DNA of 64,000 nucleotides. Source: Elusimicrobiota bacterium (lineage in GTDB: Bacteria > Elusimicrobiota > Elusimicrobia > UBA1565 > UBA9628). The notes under the pieces were generated by a model, which did not search any database, was not told the origin of the DNA, and was given only the letters and a program-made list of their open reading frames with translations. This document shows, piece after piece, positions 1-7,668 of this stretch; positions within the stretch are counted from its first letter, which is position 1, and the number at the start of each line of letters is the position of its first letter. Location of the stretch: contig PLZD01000041.1 in assembly GCA_003151975.1 (NCBI GenBank), positions 46,011 through 110,010 of the forward strand, given 5' to 3'. Made by a program: the position numbers and the translations under genes.

Positions 1-801
1 GCGGTGCGCGCCGACCCGAAGAACTACTACGCCTCGCGCGAGGAAATCGTCAAGGACGCCCAGGCGAAAATCGACGCCTCCGCCGCCAAGCTCCCAAAAT
101 GGTTCGGCCTGCTGCCCAAGACCGCACTCGTCGTCAAACCCTTCGAGGAATACCGCGAGCGCAACGAGGTCGACGCCGAATATTTCGAGCCGTCCGACGA
201 CCTGGCCCGCCCCGGCATTTTCTACGTCAACACCTACAAGCCCGAGACGCGCGCGCGCTTCCAGATGGGCGCCTTGGCCTTCCACGAGGGCATCCCGGGA
301 CACCACCTCCAGCTTGCGATCGCCCGCGAGATTCCCGGCCTGCCGACCTTCCGCCGTCACGGCGATTACAACGCCTTCGTCGAGGGCTGGGCGCTCTACA
401 CCGAGCGCCTCGCAGACGAAATGGGGCTCTACAAGACCGACTTGGACCGGCTGGGCATGCTGTCGATGCAAGCCTGGCGCGCCTGCCGGTTGGTCGTCGA
501 CACGGGCCTGCACGCCTTCGGCTGGACGCGCCAGCAGGCCATCGATTACATGAAGGAAAACACGGCGATGGGCACCGAGGAGATCGAAGCCGAGGTCGAT
601 CGCTACACGATCTGGCCGGGCCAGGCCCTGGCCTACAAGATCGGCCAGCGCGAGATCATGAAATTGCGCGACGAGGCCAAGAAAGCGCAAGGCAGGAAGT
701 TCGACATCAAGAAGTTCCACGACGACGTGCTCAAGAACGGAGCCGTTCCGCTCTCTTTGCTGCGCGATCAGCTCGCGCCCGAACTTACCGGCAAGCCCTG
801 A
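1..801 (+). CDS. DUF885 family protein, C-terminal part (5' end outside window)
   Basis: The frame is open from the first base, so the gene starts upstream of the window; 266 residues are visible. The segment FHEGIPGHHLQ (about residue 95) followed by NAFVEGWALYTERLADE is the conserved metallopeptidase-like signature of DUF885 proteins, which are usually about 550-620 residues, so roughly half is missing. Family members are often secreted or lipid-anchored and probably hydrolytic, but the substrate is not known. The 3' end overlaps the convergent gene at 785 by 17 bp. Confidence 0.85.
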   Translation, partial: AVRADPKNYYASREEIVKDAQAKIDASAAKLPKWFGLLPKTALVVKPFEEYRERNEVDAEYFEPSDDLARPGIFYVNTYKPETRARFQMGALAFHEGIPGHHLQLAIAREIPGLPTFRRHGDYNAFVEGWALYTERLADEMGLYKTDLDRLGMLSMQAWRACRLVVDTGLHAFGWTRQQAIDYMKENTAMGTEEIEAEVDRYTIWPGQALAYKIGQREIMKLRDEAKKAQGRKFDIKKFHDDVLKNGAVPLSLLRDQLAPELTGKP

Positions 802-1546
802 TCGCGATGTGGGTGGGGTTTAAGTCCTCGCCCTTGTTCGTCGGCAACGCCAAACACTTTCCGCCCGCCGCGTAGCCGCGCGCGCCGCCGCCGTCGTAGA
901 ACACCGCCTCGGTCGCGCCGAGATTTTTCATGATGTCGGCCAGCGCGCTCACCGTCGCGTGAGCGGAATCCTTCGTGCTCACGATGAGCAGCGCCTGCCG
1001 CCCGTTCTCGTCCTTGATGCCCACCGCGGTTCGTCCGCGCTCATCATCCAAAATGTCCAGCGGAAAGCTCGGACCCCATTCCCCGCTCCGCGAAGCGTTG
1101 AGCGGGCTGACGTCCTGGCCGTCCGAGAGCAGCAGGCCGCCGCCGCCGAGATAGACGCTCATCGTCCTGAGCGCCGTATCGCCGTCGGCCATGCCCATCA
1201 GAGGCACGGCCTTGAGCACGCCGATGCCCCAGCGTTTGCCGAGATCGACGAGCCGGGAGCCACGCTTCAGGCGCCGCTGGTCCTTCGCGAGGGGATACGG
1301 CGACGCGCCGCCGACGATCACGTCGCCCAGCGGCGCGCCCGGCGCGAAAAATGTGCCGTTGGCCACGACGACACCGGCCGCGCAGACCTCGGACATGCGC
1401 TTGGGCTCGGCCAGCACGGTGAAGTTCGCGGCCGGATTCTGGACGCGCGCCCAATAGTAGCCTGGCTCCTCGTGCCAGCACGGGGGCTCCGGCTCCTGAG
1501 CCGTCGCGCCCACGGAAAAGAACCGCGCCAGAATAAAAAATAACAT
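785..1546 (-). CDS. phosphodiester glycosidase (NAGPA-like) domain protein
   Basis: A 253-residue protein with a short hydrophobic N-terminus ending near ATAQ that looks like a signal peptide. The family signature is visible: VVANGTFF near residue 100 and FYDGGGARGY near residue 215, followed by THIAIR at the end. NAGPA-type domains cleave sugar-phosphodiester links such as GlcNAc-1-phosphate from polymers, so an extracytoplasmic role in glycan turnover is plausible; the substrate is not visible. The ATG lies 7 nt after a TATACT box (1554-1559), consistent with a leaderless transcript. Confidence 0.75.
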   Translation of the reverse strand: MLFFILARFFSVGATAQEPEPPCWHEEPGYYWARVQNPAANFTVLAEPKRMSEVCAAGVVVANGTFFAPGAPLGDVIVGGASPYPLAKDQRRLKRGSRLVDLGKRWGIGVLKAVPLMGMADGDTALRTMSVYLGGGGLLLSDGQDVSPLNASRSGEWGPSFPLDILDDERGRTAVGIKDENGRQALLIVSTKDSAHATVSALADIMKNLGATEAVFYDGGGARGYAAGGKCLALPTNKGEDLNPTHIAIRACR

Positions 1547-1553
1547 CGGTCTA

Positions 1554-1559
1554 AGTATA
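1554..1559 (-). promoter_or_regulatory. -10 box for the gene starting at 1546
   Basis: TATACT read on the minus strand, followed by 7 nt and then the ATG. There is no room for a ribosome-binding site if transcription starts at the usual distance. Confidence 0.5.
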
Positions 1560-1568
1560 ACCGATTGG

Positions 1569-1574
1569 TATAAT
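1569..1574 (+). promoter_or_regulatory. extended -10 box for the gene starting at 1582
   Basis: TGGTATAAT gives an extended -10 (TGn plus TATAAT), followed by 7 nt and then ATG. It is back to back with the minus-strand box at 1554-1559, so the two divergent promoters sit within about 20 bp. Confidence 0.6.
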
Positions 1575-1581
1575 TCCCGCC

Positions 1582-2499
1582 ATGCCGCCCATCGCAGCGC
1601 TGATACTCGACTGGCTGATCACGGCCCTCTGGCCGATCATCGCCGTGTCGGGCATGCGGCTTTATTCGGGGGTCCTCTTCGCCACCGCCGGGCTCGTCAT
1701 CGGGCTCTTGCTGCTCTCGCCGTGGCTGTGCTTCGACCGGCGCCTTGCGCGCATCTTCTCGCGCCGCATGGCGCCGAGCTTGTTCATGATGGGAATTTTT
1801 TCCGGCATCGCGTCGGTCATCTACATCTCGGCGATGGCCTACACGACGCCGGCCAACGGCGCGATCATGGCGCAGGTCGAGGTCATCTACTCGGCGCTCC
1901 TCTGCGCCTTTTTCCTTAAAGAGAGCATCACGCTAAAGCAAGGACTAGCCTCGCTTCTCGTCATGGCCGGCACGGGCCTCATCATGGCCCACGACCTGAC
2001 CTCGCCGCGCTGGAAGGGCGACCTCATGATCCTGGCGACGCCGTGGATGTTTCAGATCTCTCACATTTTCTCGAAGCGCCTGCCCAAGGACCTCGATCCG
2101 GTCACGGCCACGGGCGGGCGCTTGATCTACGGCTTGATCGCGATGGCGCCGTTCTGCGCGTGGTCGGTGGCCCGCGGCGGCGCGTGGACTTGGAGCGGCG
2201 AGGGCCTGCGGCTCTTGTTCATCCAGGGGCTCTTCATGTCGTGCCTCAACTTCGTGCTGTGGTACATGGCGATACTCAAGATGGACCTCGCCAAGGCGAC
2301 GGCCGTCCTTCTCTCCTATCCCGCTCTGACGTTGGTCTTCTCGTGGGCTCTCGGCAAGGAGACCATCGCGCCCATCCAAATCGCGGGCCTTGCCGTGACG
2401 ATGACCGGCGCGTACTGGATCACGACCTTGCTGCTCAAAGCGCAGAAGGGCCTGCCCGAAAGGGAACGCATTCCCGCCGAGACCGGCGCCGAGATCTAG
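1582..2499 (+). CDS. EamA/DMT-family permease
   Basis: A 305-residue, highly hydrophobic protein with about ten predicted membrane segments in two similar halves, the drug/metabolite transporter arrangement. Typical EamA features are TTPANGAIMAQVEVIYSALL in the first half and KATAVLLSYPALTLVFSW in the second. It probably exports or exchanges a small metabolite across the inner membrane; the substrate cannot be read from sequence. The start is fixed by a -10 box 7 nt upstream. The last codons overlap the convergent cyclase gene by 4 bp. A second EamA gene lies at 56576. Confidence 0.88.
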   Translation: MPPIAALILDWLITALWPIIAVSGMRLYSGVLFATAGLVIGLLLLSPWLCFDRRLARIFSRRMAPSLFMMGIFSGIASVIYISAMAYTTPANGAIMAQVEVIYSALLCAFFLKESITLKQGLASLLVMAGTGLIMAHDLTSPRWKGDLMILATPWMFQISHIFSKRLPKDLDPVTATGGRLIYGLIAMAPFCAWSVARGGAWTWSGEGLRLLFIQGLFMSCLNFVLWYMAILKMDLAKATAVLLSYPALTLVFSWALGKETIAPIQIAGLAVTMTGAYWITTLLLKAQKGLPERERIPAETGAEI

Positions 2500-3575
2500 G
2501 CCGAGTCCTTCTTCCACTCGTAGACGGAACAGCCGTCCACGATGCGGCCGGAATCCCGAAAAGAGAATTTCCCCAGAAAAGGCTGGATGGCGTGCTCGGA
2601 AATCGCGATGCCGTCGACGAGGCCGTGCTTCTGCATGTGGCCGGCGATGTCGATGACGCGGTCGGTCATCTCCTCCATCGGCGTGTCCTTGTCGCAGAAC
2701 ACTTCGCCGGAGTTGATGCCGGCGCGTATTTTGAAGTCGCGCCTCATGACCTTGATCGTCCGGTTGAAGTCGTCGAGGCCAAGGATGACGCTCTGCGCGG
2801 CTTTCACGGCATTCGCGGCCGACGGGAAGCAGATCATCACGCCGTCGGGCGTCCAGGTGGACTTCATCGCCTGGTTGGCCTTGAGGATGCCCTCGACCAT
2901 GCGCTTGTACTGCCGGAAATCGTTTTCCGCGATGCTCTTGTCCTCGCCGACCTTCATGCCGGTCGAGTCGACGATGTCGATGGAGAGGAAGGCCAGGTTC
3001 TGCTTGTGCTCGTCGAGCGACTTGCGGACCTCGGCGTAGACCTCCAGGAGCTTTCCGCGGTCGAGTTTGTCCTTGTCGAGCGCGGACGAGGCCTTGATCA
3101 AGGCGTCGCGCTTGCGCCGGAGGATCACGACATCGGAGGCGAACTTGAAGGCGAAGCCGCGCAGGAGCATGGCCGCCACGAAGAGCGCGCCCAAGAGAAC
3201 GAACCTCGCGATGTCGGTTCCTTCATAGTTGGTCGGGATGTTCTGCCTCAGAGCTGACAGAGCTGGAGCCTCGAGCTGCCGGTCGATCTCAACGACGCGA
3301 AGGAACTCGGGGTAGTTCTTGATGTCCTTGAAGCGCGAGAGCACGGACGCGGCGAAGGCCGCCACGATGACGGCCAGCAGGATATTCTTCACGGCGCGCA
3401 GCAGCATGCGCATGCCGCCGGCGACGGCGATCTTCCCCGTCAGGGCGGCCCGGCCTCTTTTCGCCGAGGCCGCGGCCTTGAGCTGGGCCCTTAAATTCTT
3501 CGATTTCCAGGCGGCTTCCGTTGTCGCCGCCAGAGCCGCCAGATCGGGACCGTCTTTTCTTCGCGATTCCGCCAT
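2496..3575 (-). CDS. membrane-anchored class III adenylate/guanylate cyclase
   Basis: A 359-residue protein. Two hydrophobic stretches (about residues 58-80 and 125-145) flank a probable periplasmic segment, followed by a linker helix and a C-terminal CHD-type cyclase domain. FLSIDIVDST (about residue 203) carries the first metal aspartate, and TPDGVMICFP (about 250) matches the GDGxMAxF region with the second. IRAGINSGEV is the usual downstream signature. It probably makes cAMP or cGMP in response to an envelope signal; nucleotide specificity is not resolved. Its -10 region (TACAAT) overlaps that of the divergent gene at 3620. Confidence 0.82.
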   Translation of the reverse strand: MAESRRKDGPDLAALAATTEAAWKSKNLRAQLKAAASAKRGRAALTGKIAVAGGMRMLLRAVKNILLAVIVAAFAASVLSRFKDIKNYPEFLRVVEIDRQLEAPALSALRQNIPTNYEGTDIARFVLLGALFVAAMLLRGFAFKFASDVVILRRKRDALIKASSALDKDKLDRGKLLEVYAEVRKSLDEHKQNLAFLSIDIVDSTGMKVGEDKSIAENDFRQYKRMVEGILKANQAMKSTWTPDGVMICFPSAANAVKAAQSVILGLDDFNRTIKVMRRDFKIRAGINSGEVFCDKDTPMEEMTDRVIDIAGHMQKHGLVDGIAISEHAIQPFLGKFSFRDSGRIVDGCSVYEWKKDSA

Positions 3576-3587
3576 GAAAGTGAAAGA

Positions 3588-3594
3588 TATTGTA
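3588..3594. promoter_or_regulatory. overlapping divergent -10 boxes
   Basis: On the plus strand TATTGT (3588-3593) would serve the ferredoxin gene. On the minus strand TACAAT (3594-3589) would serve the cyclase gene. Sharing the same bases implies that the two genes compete for polymerase. Confidence 0.4.
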
Positions 3595-3619
3595 CCATGC
3601 CTCCGTGGAGAGAAAGCCC

Positions 3620-3895
3620 GTGCCTTATTCCAAGACCGTCTTTGTTTGCACCAACATACGCGACGGCGGGCGCGTGGCCTGCGGCAATCCGGGGCGAGGC
3701 GGCGCGGAACTCTGCGAGGCGCTTAAAGTGGCGGTCAAGAAGCTGGGACTCAAGGGCAAGGTCCGCGTGGCGCGCTCGGGCTGCCTCGACCTCTGCGAGA
3801 AGGGTCCCAATCTTTTCATCTACCCCGAGGGCGAGTGGCGCTCGGGCGTCGCCGAGAAGGACGTTCCCGAGATCGTAAAGCTCTTGGAGAGCTAG
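3620..3895 (+). CDS. (2Fe-2S) ferredoxin, thioredoxin-like fold
   Basis: I chose the GTG at 3620, giving 91 residues, because GGAG (3607-3610) lies 9 nt upstream and the product then begins directly at the first strand. Four cysteines fit the thioredoxin-like [2Fe-2S] ferredoxin pattern: VFVCTN, VACGNPG, then RSGCLDLCEKGP. Such proteins are small electron carriers or the NuoE-like module of larger enzymes. No oxidoreductase partner is adjacent. An in-frame TTG at 3590 would add ten residues. It overlaps the convergent gene by 4 bp. Confidence 0.85.
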   Translation: MPYSKTVFVCTNIRDGGRVACGNPGRGGAELCEALKVAVKKLGLKGKVRVARSGCLDLCEKGPNLFIYPEGEWRSGVAEKDVPEIVKLLES

Positions 3896-4500
3896 GCCTT
3901 CTTCAAGTCGCGGCTGTGCTCGCGCAGCCAGTCGCGGTGCGTCTTCCAGTCGGGACACTGCGCCGCGACCACGGCCCAGAAGCGGCGCGAGTGGTTCATC
4001 TCGCGCAGGTGCGCGAGCTCGTGGATGACGAGATAGTCGAGAACCTCGGGCGGGGCCAGCACGACGCGCCAGTTGAAGTTGAGATTGCCCTCGCGCGAAC
4101 AGCTTCCCCAAAGCGTGCGCTGGTCCTTGATGCGCAGCGCGCGAAACGACAAGCCCATGCGCGCAGACCACATCGCCGCGCGCTCGGAAAAAAGCCGGCC
4201 CGCCTGCTCCTGGTACCAGGCGTTGAGCAGCTCGCGAGGCTTGGCCGGATCCTTGGGCGAGCGGATGAGCAGAAGCTCGCCCGTCCCTTCTTGGACTTTC
4301 GAGAACGCCGCCTCGGGATCGATCTCTACGCGAAGGTCGAGCGAGCCGCCGCGAAACGGGACCTGCCTGACGCGGCGGGACTTCGGAGGAAACAGGAGGG
4401 GAAGCTCGGCCCTCAAGCCGTCGAGGAAATCCTTCACGTCGGCCAGCACGCCGCCGACTCCGGCGGGCAGGGGCAGGGCGAGTTGATCGTCGGGCGCCAT
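3892..4500 (-). CDS. YgjP-like (DUF45) zinc metallopeptidase
   Basis: A 202-residue protein with VIHELAHLREMNHSRRFW near residue 165. This is the HExxH zinc motif with the downstream H and FW typical of YgjP/DUF45 (M48-like) proteins. RTLWGSCS upstream matches the conserved strand preceding the active-site helix. It is cytoplasmic and its physiological substrate is unknown; relatives sit near nucleases or helicases. It is divergent from the REC gene at 4530, with about 29 bp between the starts. Confidence 0.85.
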   Translation of the reverse strand: MAPDDQLALPLPAGVGGVLADVKDFLDGLRAELPLLFPPKSRRVRQVPFRGGSLDLRVEIDPEAAFSKVQEGTGELLLIRSPKDPAKPRELLNAWYQEQAGRLFSERAAMWSARMGLSFRALRIKDQRTLWGSCSREGNLNFNWRVVLAPPEVLDYLVIHELAHLREMNHSRRFWAVVAAQCPDWKTHRDWLREHSRDLKKA

Positions 4501-4516
4501 AGCGGCCCGATTTTAC

Positions 4517-4522
4517 TATAAT
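4517..4522 (+). promoter_or_regulatory. -10 box of the polysaccharide locus
   Basis: TATAAT within TTTACTATAAT, followed by 7 nt and the ATG at 4530. The same TTTACTATAATTT string occurs before the third response regulator at 14485. No convincing -35 is visible at 17 bp. Confidence 0.6.
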
Positions 4523-4529
4523 TTGCGCG

Positions 4530-4916
4530 ATGGCAAAAATCCTGGTCGTAGACGACGAGCCCACCATCGTGGCGATGATGAGCTTCATACTGCAGAAAGC
4601 GGGACACACCGTCTCGTCGGCCGGCAACGGCGTCGAAGCGGTGGCCGTCCTCGGCATCGATCCCGAAGACCCCGCGGCGCCCCTCCCCGATCTCGTGGTC
4701 CTCGACATCATGATGCCCATCATGGACGGCCATACGGTCGCCGTCATGATGAAGGAATCCGCCCACGCCAACAAGATCCCCATCCTCATAGTCACGGCCA
4801 AGAGCGACATGGCTCCCGCCTTCGAGGCCATCCCGTCGGTGGCCGGATTCTTCGTGAAGCCCTTCGACCCCAAGATCCTGCGCGAGACCGTCAACAAGCT
4901 GGTCGGCCAGAAGTGA
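4530..4916 (+). CDS. single-domain response regulator (REC), copy 1
   Basis: The 128 residues hold a receiver domain only: VVDDE acidic pocket, phospho-acceptor Asp in VVLDIMMP, Thr in IVTAKSD, and Lys in VKPFDPK. Between helix 2 and strand 3 it has an extra Pro-rich loop (LGIDPEDPAAPLPDL) that is shared with the paralogue at 14485. There is no output domain, so it must act by protein contact, perhaps on the export machinery encoded directly downstream. Its TGA overlaps the GTG start of that gene by 4 nt. No kinase is adjacent. Confidence 0.92.
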   Translation: MAKILVVDDEPTIVAMMSFILQKAGHTVSSAGNGVEAVAVLGIDPEDPAAPLPDLVVLDIMMPIMDGHTVAVMMKESAHANKIPILIVTAKSDMAPAFEAIPSVAGFFVKPFDPKILRETVNKLVGQK

Positions 4917-6811
4917 GGGGAGCCGTACTCGCGCTGGCGCTCTGCGCAAGCGTGCTCGGCGCCGCGAAATCGTACGCCGAGCCGCCTTCGCTGTACGATC
5001 AAGGAACTGACGCGCGCAAAAGCGGCGACTACGAGGGCTCCAAGAAGATATTCGCGGCGATGCTCCGCAAGGACTCGAAGAGCGGCGGCGCGCTCGAGGG
5101 CGCGGCTCTCGCCTGCCTCGCCCTTAAACAATACGACGAGGCCTACGACTACCTTTGGCGCTGGAACAAGATAAAGCCCGGAAGCCAATACATCCACGAT
5201 CTCATGGCGCGCGCCCAGGCCGGAAGTACCGCCAAGTCCGCGTCACCCGCGGCTCAGCCCGCGGCTGCCGCGACTCAGGAGACGCCGGCCGCGCCGGTGT
5301 CAGTTTCGACCTCCCCCGCCGAGCCTTCGCTCTACAACGAGGGTTGGGACGCGCGCAATCGCAAGGACTACCATCTCTCCAAAGAATATTTCGCCAAGAT
5401 GCTGGAGAAGGACCCGAAAAGCCGCGGCGCGCTCGAAGGACTCACGCTTGACTGCATGTCGCTGGGCGAATACCCCGAAGCGATCGGGTATCTCGAGCAA
5501 TGGAAGAAGCTCTCGCCGAACAGCTCCTATGTGCTGGGCCTGCTCGCGCGCGCCCAGCGCGGCGCCGGCGACGACGTCGCGGCCCTGGGCACGACCGTCG
5601 AGCTGACCGAGGCGGACCCCCACGACCTGGCCGCGCGGCGCAAGGTCGACTCCATCATGACCGACGACTACCCCGGGGTCTTCCCGTCGGGCCGCATCCG
5701 CAAGGCTCTCTCTTCGGAAGGTCTCGGCACAAGCAGCCCGCAACGCATCGTTTACGAGGGGCGCTACGGCGGCTTGCGCGCCCGCGTGCGCGCCACGCCC
5801 ACGCTCGACCTCATCGGCGGCCTCGAGCTCGCGGAGGACGCCCAGCGCAACGACACCGGCGGCTTCATCTATTACGACGTGCTCGAGCACATCTCCACCT
5901 TCGGCCTCGAGTACCGGCCCAAGAAGGGCCTCTTCTTCTCGGGAGAGTATGGAGAAGACATTATCGACAACGTCCACGGCGCGGGCCTGCCGGGCCGCAC
6001 TTACTTCAGCAAGGTCAAGCTCGTCGCGCGCGCGCATTTTCTCGACACGGATTGGGATTTGCAGGGAAGCCGCACGCCGTACTTCAACCGCGGCGCGGGC
6101 GGCAACAATTTCTTCTCGCTGCTGCGCGACGACGGCGCCAAGATTCAGGCCGAGCACGACGCGCTCGGGATGACTTGGCGCGGCAAGGCCGGCGTGGACG
6201 ACTACTCCGAGGGCACGACGCTCAAGACCTGGTCCTTCCAAGGGACCAAGGAGTCGGGCGACAATCTCGTCGTTCCGAGCTACTCCCACAGCGAACAGGA
6301 CTTCTACGGCTCGGCTCCTGACGGGCGTCTGGCCTACGTGCTGACCGACCGCTTCGGCGGCCGCGTGCGGCGCCTGGTCGAGGAAAAATACCAGCTCTCG
6401 GGCTCGGGCGGCTACAGCGTCTACGCCGACGGCAACCGCCTGACCGACGCCTCTTTCGAGGCCATCGGCTGGCTGCCGTGGTACAAAGAACTTAGCGGCG
6501 GCTATCGCTTCGACTCGCTGTATTACAAGTCCGACCTGGCGGGCTACAACTCGCTCACTTCGTTCTATCAGTGGCTCGGCGCTTATTGGCGCCACGACTG
6601 GAACCACGGCCTCTGGACCAGGATCGGCTACGAGCACGGCTTCCTGTGGGACGCGGTCCGCACCCACTACGACGGCAGCGCGTGGCTCGCCGAGATCGAA
6701 TGGTACCGCCATCGAGATCTCTCCTTCAAAGCTCAGGGGCGCGTCGGCCTCGATACGGTCCACGACCAATCCTACTCGGCGGGCTTGCAGGCGCGCTACA
6801 GCTTTCAATGA
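4913..6811 (+). CDS. TPR-repeat outer-membrane beta-barrel protein (PgaA/YaiO-like exporter)
   Basis: The start is the GTG at 4913, overlapping the REC stop, because a signal peptide (LALALCASVLGAAKSYA) follows at once. The product is 632 residues. Residues about 23-100 and 135-215 are near-duplicate TPR blocks, each with a PSLY...DAR...DY...S...F..ML.KD.KS.GALEG pattern. From about 280 to the C-terminus there are alternating aromatic/polar strands ending in YSFQ, an outer-membrane barrel. The periplasmic TPR plus barrel layout matches PgaA/BcsC-type polysaccharide exporters. With a GT2 synthase and a deacetylase downstream, it is the likely export pore. Confidence 0.8.
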   Translation: MRGAVLALALCASVLGAAKSYAEPPSLYDQGTDARKSGDYEGSKKIFAAMLRKDSKSGGALEGAALACLALKQYDEAYDYLWRWNKIKPGSQYIHDLMARAQAGSTAKSASPAAQPAAAATQETPAAPVSVSTSPAEPSLYNEGWDARNRKDYHLSKEYFAKMLEKDPKSRGALEGLTLDCMSLGEYPEAIGYLEQWKKLSPNSSYVLGLLARAQRGAGDDVAALGTTVELTEADPHDLAARRKVDSIMTDDYPGVFPSGRIRKALSSEGLGTSSPQRIVYEGRYGGLRARVRATPTLDLIGGLELAEDAQRNDTGGFIYYDVLEHISTFGLEYRPKKGLFFSGEYGEDIIDNVHGAGLPGRTYFSKVKLVARAHFLDTDWDLQGSRTPYFNRGAGGNNFFSLLRDDGAKIQAEHDALGMTWRGKAGVDDYSEGTTLKTWSFQGTKESGDNLVVPSYSHSEQDFYGSAPDGRLAYVLTDRFGGRVRRLVEEKYQLSGSGGYSVYADGNRLTDASFEAIGWLPWYKELSGGYRFDSLYYKSDLAGYNSLTSFYQWLGAYWRHDWNHGLWTRIGYEHGFLWDAVRTHYDGSAWLAEIEWYRHRDLSFKAQGRVGLDTVHDQSYSAGLQARYSFQ

Positions 6812-7668
6812 GCCGCGCGCTGTTGAGCTTGGCGCTGGGCGCGGCGCTCTGCTGGAGCGCCCTGCGCGCCGCGTCTCTGCAGCGGCCCTCTCTTGCCGCG
6901 GCCGACGCCGGCAGTCTGTGGGATAAAGCCAAGGAGTTGCGCGTCGAAGGTCGACACCGGCAGGCGCTGCACTCGGTCCAAGAACTGCTCGCCTCCTACC
7001 CGGACAATCCGATTTATCTGTCGTTTGCCGCCGAGCTTTACGGCGAGCTCAAGGACCCCGCGCGCGAGGCGGCCGCGTGGGAGCTCTTCATGCCGGTGGC
7101 GCCGTTTCCGACGGACGCCTGCCCGCGGCTCGGGCAAGCGTATCGCGCGCTGGGCAAAATCGACAAAGCGCTCGACGCGGATAACCGCTGCCTCGAGCTC
7201 GATCCTTCGAAGACCGACCTCATTTTCTTCAAGGGACACGAGCTGGAACGCCAGGACCGCTGCGCCGACGCGACGGTCCTCTACCAAAAAATCCTCGAGC
7301 GCGTCCCCGATCACAGCGACGCGACCTTGGGGCTGGCGCGCTGCAAGCTTTCCGACGGCGACGTCGCGGGCGCCAAGTTGCTCGTCGACCGCGTGCTCGC
7401 CGGCAACCCTCGCAACACCGACGCGCTGGCCTCCGCCGCTCGGATCAGCGAAAAGAGCGACGATTACAAGAGCGCCCAACAATTTCTGCGCGAGGCGATC
7501 CTGCAAAGCCCCTCTTACACCGACCTCTACTTGATGATGGGCCGCGTCAGCCTCGAGGCCGGAGACAAGGACGAGGCGCGCAAGGCGTACACGACGCTGC
7601 ACGACATCGACTCCAAGGATCCGACGGCGGCGCGCAAGCTCAAGGAACTGGAGCAAAGCGGCCGATGA
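6808..7668 (+). CDS. exported tetratricopeptide-repeat protein
   Basis: A 286-residue protein starting at the ATG that overlaps the previous stop (ATGA). The N-terminus (SRALLSLALGAALCWSALRAAS) is a signal peptide or anchor. The rest is consecutive TPR units, for example ALGKIDKALDADNRCLELDP and SDDYKSAQQFLREAILQSP. It is probably periplasmic and may be a scaffold linking the inner-membrane synthase to the outer-membrane barrel; that role is inferred from position only. It is coupled to the next gene by another ATGA. Confidence 0.78.
   Translation: MSRALLSLALGAALCWSALRAASLQRPSLAAADAGSLWDKAKELRVEGRHRQALHSVQELLASYPDNPIYLSFAAELYGELKDPAREAAAWELFMPVAPFPTDACPRLGQAYRALGKIDKALDADNRCLELDPSKTDLIFFKGHELERQDRCADATVLYQKILERVPDHSDATLGLARCKLSDGDVAGAKLLVDRVLAGNPRNTDALASAARISEKSDDYKSAQQFLREAILQSPSYTDLYLMMGRVSLEAGDKDEARKAYTTLHDIDSKDPTAARKLKELEQSGR

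Noticed and set aside
4523..4912. In-frame extension of the TPR/barrel gene across the response regulator
   Set aside because: The extension is the out-of-frame shadow of the receiver gene. A signal peptide right after the GTG at 4913 fixes the real start, so this is not a fusion.
5300..6808. Long minus-strand frame opposite the beta-barrel gene
   Set aside because: High-GC shadow frame; the plus strand has clear TPR and barrel patterns.
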